Of a stretch of DNA of 64,000 nucleotides, positions 33,601-45,600 are shown one piece after another. The stretch's first letter is position 1. Every line of letters begins with the position of its first letter. This stretch comes from Armigeres subalbatus (taxonomy: Eukaryota; Arthropoda; Insecta; Diptera; Culicidae), in assembly GCF_024139115.2 (NCBI RefSeq), contig NC_085139.1, forward strand, positions 13,549,533-13,613,532, in the 5' to 3' direction. The notes below the pieces were generated by a model, which saw only the letters and a list, made by a program, of their open reading frames with translations, was not told where the DNA came from and made no database searches. A program made the position numbers and the translations under genes.

Positions 33601-36600
33601 ATCACGAAATACTATTGCGAGACAATGAGTAATATTATCGCAAAGTTTAGAGTTACTTGCCCCTTGTCTCCCTCTCTACCATTGAGTATGGAATAGAAAT
33701 TTCCGCCTGCTGGGTTATCGTTTTTGCTGGGCTAGACTCCAACTCAACCACTCCCTCCGCTACTACTTCTATCACGTCGTTCTCCGAAACTTCAACGTTT
33801 AGTTGTTCAGCTACCCTTCCTTCAAATCCAATCACAACATCCGAATAGGTTTTCTTCTCGCCTTCTCTTAATTGCCTGTTATCCTTCTTTTCTGTTTGGA
33901 TCCTGTTCCTCAATTTTGGACACGAATCTTTTCGGTGCCCTTCTGCTTGACACACAAAGCACTTATTCCGTGAATTTGTTTGTCCAATTGTTTAGTTGGA
34001 GTGAAGGGGGAACTTCCTTATTCATATCAATGTACACTCCTCTAATTCCGGTGAACATGTGGTCCAGCCCCAAATCCTGTGGGAATTTCACTAAGGCGTA
34101 TTCACTAAGGCGTTTTTCTAGACCGTTGTCCGGTAGTTCAGGCGGCAAATTAAACACACGAATCTATTGGATTTTACTACCTGCCGCGACCATATGAACT
34201 TCCACGGAATTTCCATTCGAATAAGCAAACTTTCGGGGCTCCTTGTTCCTGATCAACGCATTTCGCATAACATCTTCCGAAACGAATTTTATAAACAGCA
34301 ATCTATCCATTGCTGTTCTATACACTGTTTCCATATGTGATACATCCGTGCCAAGTTGTCGAACAAAGGCTGCTATCTCAACCCATGTCGGACGGGGAGC
34401 TGAAGGTGGGAACCGAAACTGCACCGTATTCACAATCATCTCGCACATGGCATACGAACGAGAGAAATCTAGAAAACAAACCGAAAACAATAGCTACCGC
34501 TTGTGTTGCTGTTCGAGAACAACCTGCTGCTATACGTCTGCCAGCGACGGTAGTAAAAGAGCAACTGACGCAGTCTCAATAAAGAAATAAAAGAAGCCGA
34601 CCGAAATCTAATCTGGCAACAGGTTAAATCGATAGCTGGACATCGCTCAGGATGGAGATCTTCAAGTCGACCTTTTGCACCACTGAAGGTGTACAGGACC
34701 CAGAAGTAAGTAAGTAAACTAATTACTACCTCTGAGATGGAAGTAAAGCATCCTACAACCACCGACACCGTTCCTGGATTACGTAAAGGTGTACATTATC
34801 GCCGTAAAACTAATGCTCTTCCTAACTAGATGAGAATGACAACGATCGTGAAGGATCTGCGCGCATTTAGAGTATTTGAAAGAAAAGTGCTGAGTCTGAG
34901 TGCGAGCCATCTATGGTAAGTAAAGTTAAGGAGACGGAATCATCCATCGTTCGAATCGCAGAAATCGACTACAGTGGGCTGGGTACGTATTTAGAATGTC
35001 AAACAATGACCCAGTGAAAATGGTTCTCGGTAGCGATCCGACGGACAGAAGGCGAGGTACGCAGCAATCATGTGGATCGATCAGATGGAAATTCATTTGC
35101 GTACACTGTATGGCTATCAGCAACTTAGACATCAACGAAACTAGGGGGGTCCCGTAGCGTAGTTGGCTACACGTTCGCCTTACAAGCGGATGGTCATGGG
35201 TTCGATTCCCAGTCCCTCCACCAAACCCCCGTTAGTCGCCGGATTCGCAGCCCATACGGTGGCGTTTGGGGTACGCGCCTTACCGCCACGGCTGCCTGAT
35301 GACGACTGACAACTTGTTCTTCTCGGAGGCATTCCTCCAACGTTACCCGGATAAATGGCAACCGAACAATGCAACCATCATTGGATGCACGGCATGGACA
35401 AACGGACACAATGGACTCACGATGAGATGGACTGGCAACGACAACAATAAATGAGTAATGGAAATCTAAAAATAGATTCTGTGTGGAGTCTGTACAGCAG
35501 AATACCACAGTAGATCTCGGCACAGTAGCGGTTAAGTAACACAGAGTGCCTATCAAATAAAGCAAGGAATAAAAAAAAATCAACGAAACTCGGGACCATA
35601 GTAGTATTCATGCCAATTTTATCGATAGAGATTATTTTCCCAAGAATGCACATCTTATTGCTTACCGAGTCCTTCCTTTTTTCCTGGGAACAGGTACCTT
35701 GACCACATCAGCTTCTGCGCGACCATCCAGGTCATCCTCCTTTTTCGGCTCCTTTTCTTGATAATCGGACCCATCTTTGCCATGTTCCGGCAAATTCCAG
35801 CCATCAGTATTCTCTTCTTTGATATGTTCTAGTCGATCACCAACAACATCAGTCCGTGATTCCTGGACAGTTTTCATCAAATGTTGAAACATGATTTCCA
35901 CATTCAGGAAGTCATTCCGGATTGAGTTCATCAGATCCAACCGGGCCAGACACTCGATGCAGATCGAGTTCGGGATGTAGTCCGCTCCTAAATCAATTTC
36001 CAATGTTTCGAAAATCATAGCGTTGATTTCCACTTCATGGATGTTTCCTTTGGTGTCCACCATATCAGTGCAGCGGAAGAACTGCAAACACAACCGGCAG
36101 CAGTCCGTCTCTATCTGTTCTCCTTCACTGAAACATGGAAGCTCTTATTAGTAACTAATGTAGAGGGTGTTATAAGTTAGTTATTAGTTTACTAATGTAG
36201 AAGACGTTACGCCCTGAACGCAATGAACGTAACGGCGTTGGAACGGCAGGGTTTTACAGGTAATATATGGGCTAACTGCCAAATCCTGCTGATATTGTCA
36301 CCGTTGTGTTAGATTGCGTTCAGGGCTTTAGTGACCTAAACTTCAGAACGTTTTGGATGGTTTTTGGTGTATTGAAATGCAGCATGATTGGTATCACATA
36401 TCTGAGTCTCTGTTGAGAAAAACTTTGATTGATGCCGAGGAAATTTTAGAGACCGTTGATGCACAGGCCTTTACTAACTGAACTTCAAAATATTTCATTA
36501 ATTCCAGAATATCACTATGGGGTATGCCGATAAATTTCACATATGTCATTAATATCTGTGAGCTGAGCAGGATGTACTCTGCATTGTTGAATGGGCCTAT

Positions 36601-39600
36601 TACATACCTTTCGCATGCTAGAATTCAAGAGACCTAAAAAGACCTAAATAATACAAGACCTAAGAGAGAGCAAAGTTAAGGGATTAACCAGGGTTTCGGA
36701 ACAGAATTGTGAGAACTTGATTCTGGACGTGAAAACTAAAATTGTATGCTTCTTATTACTAAACGCTGAATACACTTACTGAAAATATATTTCGTTTTAG
36801 CTTTGAGCGCTTTACAAACTGCTCCAAAGAGGTTTTCCTAAAGTTAAAATCCGAACATTCTCAAAGAATTTAAACTTCGTTCGGAAACTCACAAGATGTT
36901 CTGGCAAGCCCCCTTCGACGATACCTACTGTGCATGCGAACTTTGTCAACTATCTGCGGCCGTCGATCGTGGAATGGTCGCTTGCGACGCATGCGAGAAA
37001 TGGTTCCACTATTCATGTGCGGGTGTCGACGAAACAATCAAGGACCGATCGTGGTGTTGTGTGAAATGCGTTACGATGAAATCTCGCCAACATAAAGGAA
37101 CCAGTACGTTATCGAAACGAAAACAAGCTATGCAGTTGGAATTGAAACGATTGGATGATGAATATGCTATGCGGCAGGAATATATGCAGAAGAGGTACGA
37201 CGTGATAGCTTCGTATTTCGGCGAAACGGACCAAACAGTGGACCGAAAATCAGTTATAGGCAAAGGGAGGAACCATGGCTATTTCAGGGAAGAGTCAAGT
37301 GAAGCAATACCTTCTGAATGAAGTTCACGCCATTGGACGGTTGAATTTGCCACCGCAAACCGTCAACATTAACGAGCTGATGAAAAAATATGCACATCTA
37401 CGGGAACATGACCTTGATGATCAGGAGAATGCAGAATTCACTATTCTTATAGGCCTGGACAACATCGACCTGATGGCACCAATGGAATCACGGATTGACA
37501 AAGTGGGAGAACTTATCGGGTTACGCTGCAAATTCGGCTGGACAATCTGCGGACCTACAAACACCGAACCAGTGGAAGAATACTGTGACGTACATCATTC
37601 GACAGTGCATTAGATCAAGCTGTGAAGAACTTCTTCACAATGGAAGATGCTGGTATTAATTGTCCGTATCGAGTAGAATCAGACGAGGATCGGCGAGCAC
37701 GTACGATACTGGAGCGGACCACCATTCGCATAGGACAGCGTTTTGAAACCGGCTTGCTCTGGCGCACGGATGACGTAAATATGCCCGACAGCTATCCCAT
37801 GGCGTATAGTCGGCTACAGAGTTTAGAAAGGCGCTTCAATAAAGAACCAGGGCTAAAGGAAAAGGTCAGTAGGGCCATTGACGAATTCGTCATAAAGGGT
37901 TATGCGCATAAATCACTACCAAAGGAGCTTACGGACATCGAACCAATTAAAACATGGTATCTACCATCGAATGTGGTAATAAATCCCAGAAAACCTGGAA
38001 AGATTCGATGAACCTTAGATGCCGCTGTTAAAGCAGGAGGAGTTTCACTAAATGACATGTTAATCAAAAGCCCGGACATGTTAGTTTCATTGTCAGTGAT
38101 TCTCAATCATTTTCGAGCACGAAGAATCGGGATTGGAGGTGACATAAAAGAAATGTTCCTGCAAATTCGCATGCGAGAGCAAGATAAAAGCTTCCAGAGA
38201 TTTCTTTTTCGTCCTGACCCATCTAGCTCCTCGGACGCTTACATCATGGATGCTGTGATATTAGGAGCTAAGTGTTCACCTTGTAATGCACATTTCACTA
38301 AAGACGCTAATTCCCTGGAACATGCAACAAAGACTGTCGTCGATGCCATCATTAATCGCCATTATGTCGACGATTATTTCGATAGTGCTGATAGTGAAGA
38401 GGAAGCAAATAAACATGCGTATGATGTACGTCATGTTTACTCCTTGGGATGATTCAATATTCGAAATTGCGTGAGCAATTCTCCAAAAGTAGTTGCTGCT
38501 CTCGGCAACCATGCAGATTCCACGAAGATACTTTTTTTTGTCTTTATTTAAGAGACTGGCAGCCCGAGGCTGGCTCGTCTCCGAGGATCCACGAAGATAC
38601 TCAACCACGACAAGACCATGGGATCTGAACGCGTATTGGGCTTGCTATGGAAACCGGAAGAAGACGTATTCACCTTCAACATAGCGCAAATGACGAAGTT
38701 GGATCCATATTTGGTGGACGGCGTAAGACCAACAAAACGCATTATTCTCCGGTGCGTTATGAGTTTTTTTTGCTACCCCATTGTGTTTCTTTCTTCTGGT
38801 TCACGAAAAAATCATAATTCAAGAGACTTGGAGGAGTAACACAAGTTGGGACCATCCAGTTCCAGTTGAAATCTTCAGACGTTGGTTGGACTGGACACAA
38901 ATGTTGCCGAATGTCGAATCAGTTAAAATTCCGCGCTGTTTTTTTGACGTAGGACTACGTCTGTGTTTTCTATATTGGGGTACACTTTACGATTGCGAAA
39001 ATCGGGAACCGTCACGAAAATATGATAGACTTTAAACTTTAATATCTAAGCCGTTTCTCGATGGATTTTCAATTTTTTAGGACCATTCGATCAAGGATGA
39101 GTCAACGCTTCTTTGTATTTATATGAAAATACTGAATTTTAACTATTTATTATCGAAAATTGATAAAAAGTTTATAAATAGGTCAACCAACCAATCACGT
39201 ACATGCATCACTAGCACAGACATCAAAAATCAATCACTTACGGGTTTGGATCTAATCCTCAGTTTGAACAAGATTTTACGCAGAGCAGACGCATCAAAGC
39301 GATCGCAGCAGAGCAGACACAGCATCACGGAGGCGCTAATGACATTTTCAAAGGAAATCCATCGCATTGGTGGTGGTGCTCGATGTGTAGCTGCAGATCA
39401 TTCAACCTCAACGAACCAGTATTTCATATGAAGAAAAGGTTGACCATAAAAATAGCACTGTGGCGATCCCGCACCGCCAGTGCCGATGTTGAAAATTTAT
39501 TACAAATTGTGGTGTCAGTTAGTTGGAACATTGGGAAAAGAAAATTGGTTCTTCTCAGGACCAACATTTTACGAAAAGAAAGAGTTAATTGCGAAAATGG

Positions 39601-42600
39601 ACTGTTTCGGTGGCATCGGGTTTGGCGTGGTAGTTTGGTTGCTGTTAGTGATTCCATCCATTCAAATTCACTACATCATCTCCCTCCGACGCGCTATCAA
39701 ATTCGCTACTAACGATTGAGTTTTGCACTTTGAAGAAAGTTTATTTTGGATAGTCGGATCAACCTTCTTTTGTATACACTCAATGAAGACGCCACCTCAG
39801 TGAAAACTTTCTACAGCAACCACCTATCGGTGAACGTCGCTCGAACAGACAGATGGCAAGAGATAATAATTGGTAATATGGAGAAACTTCGTCTTGAGTG
39901 AAATTTCTGCTGTTATTCCTCGTAACAATACACATCTAAGATAAACTACATTTCATAACCAAATTCAGAATCGAGAAAATTTCATAGGATTCTTAGAATT
40001 TGTCATTCTCCGAATGGTCCGTTGTCTGCAAAATCCCGATCGAAATGGCTCGCGCGCGCCGCAAAGCAGCTTTCTTATATCTAATGAAGTAATTCCCGCC
40101 CCTTCATTAATCGTTATGAGTGCACATTATATTTACACCCATATCAGATCACAAAGGGGCGGGGCTAACGGGCTTAATTTATTAAATACAAGAAAGCTGC
40201 TGTTCAGCGCGCGCGAGCCATTTTGATCGGGATTCCACAGAGAGCGGTTCGACATTCAATGCAGCGGAGCGGACACAGCAGCACGGAGTGGGTGGCAATG
40301 CTGAAAATTTATTTCAACTTTTGGAGGCTTAGCGAAAAATCTTTAAGTGGCGGTCGGAAAGTTGCAACGCAAGGTGTCGGCAAGTGATTGGATGCAGTTA
40401 GTTATTGGACAGAAGGCGCATTGGGAAAAGAAAATTGGTTCTTCTCAGGACCAACATTTTATGAAATGTAACCGTTCGGTTCCAATATGGACTTGTTGGC
40501 TCCACCACAAGTGAATTTCCGTCACCAATCCCTCCCATTACGACCTTTCCAAAGATTACACCTCGGAACTGTCACACTCACTGGTCGAAGATTTATCTCA
40601 CGAGTGAGTGCGTGTTCCACTTTCACGTCATACCAAGTGTGACCAGATGCGATAGACGTTCGAGCAGTTTGAGTTCGGGCAAAAGATACACAGCCCTGTT
40701 TCAGCTGAGCTTGCCCATAGAGGGAGCTCAATGTAACAGGATGGGCAAACCTAAAAAGCATAAATCATAATTTATGTAAAATGTGCTATATAAGAAGCGG
40801 AAAAGAAGGGTTCTCCCTCTTTAAACCAGTGATCCTTGAAAGAAGTTGTAGTGCGCGCGTGTTTAATTTGTAAAAGGTTGATTGTTTGAATAATTGTTGG
40901 TGAAGTTTCTTTTAATTTTGTGTTGTTTCTTTTCTTAACATAGGATTTGTTAATTGTGTTAGTCGTTAAAAGCAAAAGTATGTTGATAATTGTTGTTAGA
41001 AAGTACGGATATTAGTTGTGTTAATTGATTAGTACGGTTAGTAATGTTAGTGCTTAAAACTTAGCCTAAATTAATGTACTACTTAAATTATAGTTGAAAT
41101 CCCGTTAACCACAATAAGAACGACAAAAACGACAGTAACAAACAAACTAAAAAACCACCAAGAAAAAGGTAAATATCAAGTGGAGAAAATAGAACAAAGT
41201 TTAGAGGTTAGGAAGTGACGTTGCAGGGTGCTAATCCGTGTTGTCCAGGTCCATGCCAAAGGGACCTTTTTCTTTTGTACCTTTTTTCCAAGGTCTCGAG
41301 AGTGCAGTGCCACAGTGGTGATTTCCGGGAAGATTTGGCGAGTGCCCGTTGGCTTGGATAAAGCAACGTCATCGCTGGCCGAAGTGTGGCCGCCATCTTC
41401 TAACACCGATACGGAAAATCCACGTCATCAATCTCGCACGGCAACACTCGTCCCGTCCGTGGAACAATTTCCGGACTGAAACGACTCCGCAAAGAGCATC
41501 AAGCCGGCCAGATCAACCCTGATCGGCCACATCACCAGAAAACACCGAGTCCAACAAAGCGTACCCCCTTATGTGACGTCACAAATAAAATGTTAAAATT
41601 GTAAACCTCAGGTGTAGCCATTGAGTAGAAAGAGCAGCCCTGAATTATAAAGGTCTTTCACCATTTTCTTTTGTGTCGTTTTCCCGGGTCTACAAAGGGA
41701 CCATCAAGCCTCGTCCTTCTTGGATCACTATATAGATATACCCCCCCCCCCCCTTTTGAGTAATAGCTTTGCCCATCCTACCGCATTAGACACCTTTTAT
41801 CGACAGCTCTGTTTACAGTTCCCTCCTGCGAAGAACCGAATCATCCTCAGCTTGAGTATTGGGGTGATTGAAGTAGCGTAACGACCCGGTAGAATACCCT
41901 CCCGTGAGCTAGCGAGTTTCAGAAAAGAAAGAGTTAATTGCGAAAATGGACTGTTTCGGTGGCATCGGGTTTGGCGTGGTAGCTTGGTTGCTGTTAGTGA
42001 TCTCATCCATTCAAATTTATTGCATCATTGAGTTTTGCACTTTGAAGAAAGTTTATTTCGGATAGTCGGATCAGCCTTCTTTTGTATAAAATCAATGAAG
42101 ACGCCACCTCTGTGGAAACTATCTACAGCAACCACCCATCGGTGAACGTCGCTCGGACAGACAGATGCCAAGAGATAATGTTTGGTAATATGAAGAAACT
42201 TCGTCTTGAGTCAAATATATGTTGTTACTCTTCACAACAATACGCATCTTAGATAACCAACAGCTCATAACCAAATTCGGAATCTTGCGAGAAAATTTTT
42301 CATTCTCCGAAAGGTCCGTTGTCTGCTGCGGAATCCCGATCAAAATGGCTCGCGCGCGTCAAAAAGCAGCTTTCTTATATCTAATGAAGTTCATTTATCG
42401 TTATGAGTGCACATTTTATTTACACCCATATCAGATCACAAAGGGGCGGGGCTAACGGGCTTAATTTATTAAATACAAGAAAGCTGCTATTCGGCGCGCG
42501 CGAGCCGTTTTGATCGGGATTCGGTTCGTCATTCGATGCAGCGGAGCGGACACAGCAGCACGAAGGCGGTCGGACAATTTCAACGCAAGGTACTGTCAAG

Positions 42601-45600
42601 CGTTTGGATGCAGTTAGTTATTGGAAAGACGCATTGGGAAAAGAAAATTGGTTCTTCTCAGGACCAGTATTTTATGGAACTCTTTCTTTCCATTGCGAAA
42701 ATGGATTGTTTCGGCGGCATCGGGTTTTGCGTGGTAGCTTGGTTGCTGTTAGTGATTCCACCCGTTCAAATTAATTGCATCATCTCCCTCCGCCGCGCTA
42801 TCAAATTTGCTAGTTACGATTGAGTTTTGCACTTTTAAGAAAGTTCAGAAAGACACCATCCTCAAAAATGGCCGAAATAAAGGAGAAATAAGCAGAATCA
42901 GAAGTGGCGTGAAACCAAACACAAATATATTTATTTGCAACGTTTGGTTTTCGCCCGCGATGTAAGCGTACGTGGCAAAGTAAGGATTGTGATGTCCCCG
43001 ACTGAAAGCCAGTCGAGTGGCTTCAGCGGCCAATGAGTCATGTTAATACCACGGTTAGAGACTCAAAGTCCATCCAACTGGGAACAACTATTCGACTTCT
43101 TGATTCAGTTGGCCTCCGAGCAGTTTGCTCAATGTTAATAAAACGACACAAATTATTATGGCAAATACTATCAATTTCGAATAGCTACGTAGTCCTACGT
43201 CACCTTTGCGTACAACCCGATTGGGCTGCACCTTTGAGTTTTTCGGAGTGGAGTCGATCAACAACGTCCGAGAAATTCAGCTCCATGTTTTTTTGGACGC
43301 AGGGGAAGACGCATATGGATGTGTAGCTTATCTACGGTACCTAGTAGGAGATACAATTCGCTACTATTTTTCGGGATCAAAATTTAAGGTAGCCCCTACA
43401 GCTGACTTCGATGCCTCGACCGGAGCTTCAGGCCGCGGTTATTGGGGCTCGTATGATGAATACGTTAGCATCAACCTTAGCAATGCCAATTCAACAACGA
43501 GTACTATGGGTAGACTCTATGGCCATCCTGTCGTGGATGCGGTCGGATAGTCGCAAATATTAACCGTATGTAGCGCATCGAGTTGCAGAAATTCTCCATA
43601 CTACCAGAGGTGAAGGAGTGGAAATATGTACCTTCGAAGAAGAATGTTGCTGATGATTTGACCAAATGGGGTAGCGGGACGACATTAGATGTAGACAGCA
43701 GGTGGTTCAAAGGTCCGTCATTCCTGCTGGAAAGTACGGAAACGTAGCCAGAGCAGCCACAACTAAATCTTCTGTATCGAAAGAACTGTGAACGTATTAT
43801 CTGTTCCAGTGGCGTAGCCAAAAAATTGGTCTGGGGGGGGGTTTTCTGAACATTTTTTTTTTCTTCAAAAAAAAAATTTCTTCCAAATATGTTGGCTCTG
43901 GGGGGGGCTTTGTACCCAAAACCACCCCCGTGGCTACGCCACTGATCTGTTCCATCACATCGTGATACCAACTTCACTAATAGATGTGAGCCGAATTCAT
44001 AAGTGGAATGTGCTACTTCGCACGGTAGCGACGGTTTTTCGGTTTATCTCTAATTGCAAGACTACTTAAGTTACTCATTGAAGCGGCCTGTACAAACACA
44101 GAGAGGTCGTTGAAAATTCCAGCAGTTCGCTCCGGAATACAGCAAGTAGAGCTGGATAAAGCACAACGAGTCCTGTGACGCATGGCTCAAGTAGAGGCCT
44201 TTGCAGATGAAATGAAAGTGTTGATTAAGAATCAAGAACTTTCGCTGAACCAATGGATTGCTATCGGAAAATCGAGCCCTTTGTACAAAACATCACCATT
44301 CATAGATCAAGACGGAGTAGTGAGAATGGAAGGAAGAACAGCGGCGGCGCAATTCGCTCCATTTTGTACCCGTTTTCCTGTAATATTACCCAAAGATCAT
44401 TTGATTACTACGAAAATAATAGAGGAACGTGCGATATGGACACGCTTCGAAAGAGACGATAGTAAATAAAATTCGCCAATAGTTTTTTATCCAGAAAATA
44501 CGAGCCGTTGTGGGGCGTGTGGGGCTGATTCCGTATCAGCAGCGTACTAGACCTAAACCTGACTTGCGAAGCGGAGGTGTAAGAGAAGACAGTACGGGAC
44601 TAAAAAGACGTTCTCTTGGTGCTCGTTGAACCCAGACGTGCTATGTCGATTGTCGGTAACCGCTAAGCCCAAAGTTGGAAGTGTTCCTCGTGTGAACAAG
44701 TGAAGGCCCGTTGAAAGCCTCACTACAGTGACCGAGTGCGGTAGTTAATCACCTCGAAGTGACAGTTCCGTAAAATTGATGGAACGCCACTGACGGTGTT
44801 GGCAAGTGTGGCCAAAGCCAAATTTCCAAAAACGCTTCCAACTCCGTCTTTCCGCGAGTGCAGTTGCAGTGTGCGCAAATACCTTCCAAAGCGTCACGGA
44901 TCTATCGGTACTGGGTCAGGGTGAATCCGGCGTCCATCATCCGGCGGCTAGAGGCCGTCATATCGGTGCAATCTTTAGGCTATGCAGCTCCTGGGATGAG
45001 ATTTAGGTTAGTCTGCATGCTTAGTCCTGGACTTGGCAAACCCTTAAATTATAATTCATTGGGCAGATATTGAAAGATACGTCGTCAGTGCCGGGCCATA
45101 TGATCAACAGAATTATCCAGATTTCAACTTCAGCGGTTTAAAACGTTGTCAGATTACTTAATTCATCATAATAAATATCGTGTAAAAAGTTGTGGAGGAA
45201 AATTGGGAATTGGCATCAATTTACTTAAGAAAATGATTTTGAGCTTTTTAGTGGAATGTCACTTGTCATAAGACGAGTTTATACAATCCCATTTAATTCC
45301 ACCACTTAATTGTACCTTGACAGATACGTATTTCGACCTCAGCAGTAAGGCCGTCTTCAGTGTCTCGTACTTGTTGTCAAGTCGAGTCAAGTACGAGACA
45401 CTGAATATGGCCTTACTGTTGAGGACGAAATACGTATCTGTCAAGGTACAATTAAGTGGTGGAATTAAATGGGATTGTACAAACTCGTCTTATGACAAGT
45501 GATCAATTTACTCTTTATCATATTTATTATAATAAATGCCGTAATTTGAATAGGCTATTACGGAGGACGATTGATTTGACTAATAATTGCACAGGTTCCT

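Larger units (their letters stand above)
39305..42840 (+). repeat. Tandem ~0.9-kb repeat, 2.3 units, interrupted by a solo LTR
   Basis: Units start GCAGCRGAGCRGACACAGCA at 39305, 40261 and 42538. Shared landmarks are attgggaaaagaaaattggt, the 40-codon ORF, cggtgaacgtcgctcg, and a GC-rich palindrome (40033-40233; 42333-42520). Unit 2 is split at 40466/41922 by the LTR. Unit 3 stops after the ORF. Confidence 0.75.
38945..43202. mobile_element. 4.26-kb insertion in BEL with 16-bp terminal inverted repeats
   Basis: Starts TGACGTAGGACTACGT and ends with the exact reverse complement. It separates BEL codons for IPRCF from those for SGVESINN, which are adjacent in intact BEL elements. No transposase ORF. 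The interior contains the tandem ~0.9-kb repeats. The end sequence is itself nearly palindromic and no TSD is obvious, so the exact limits are provisional. Confidence 0.5.
36896..44530 (+). pseudogene. BEL/Pao retrotransposon, deleted and split, in gene A intron 1
   Basis: Ordered remains: gag with a PHD finger (36896-37263; CELC, CDACEKWFHYSC, CCVKC) and a coiled-coil-like charged stretch; retropepsin region (37275-37613; LPPQTVNINEL, FTILIGLDNIDL); RT (37622-38450; GGDIKEMFLQIRMREQD, HYVDDYFDS) with a premature TGA at 38009-38011; a linker with VLGLLWKPEEDVF (38620). After a 4.26-kb insertion come RNase H (43275-43400; EIQLHVFLDAGEDAYGC) and the pre-integrase and integrase start (43620-44530; WKYVPSKKNVADDLTKW, PFIDQDGVVRMEGR, PVILPKDH). 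Most of gag and the integrase core are missing. It lies antisense to gene A. Confidence 0.8.

Noticed and set aside
36896..37321. A host PHD-finger gene
   Set aside because: The frame is followed directly by BEL/Pao protease and RT sequence in order, so it is the gag region of that element.
39480..39719. A longer 79-codon version of the MDCFGG ORF
   Set aside because: The upstream part is out of frame in the third copy, so only the 40 codons after the inner ATG are shared.
45259..45502. Two similar 61-codon ORFs, one per strand
   Set aside because: They are the two readings of a single palindrome, not two genes.
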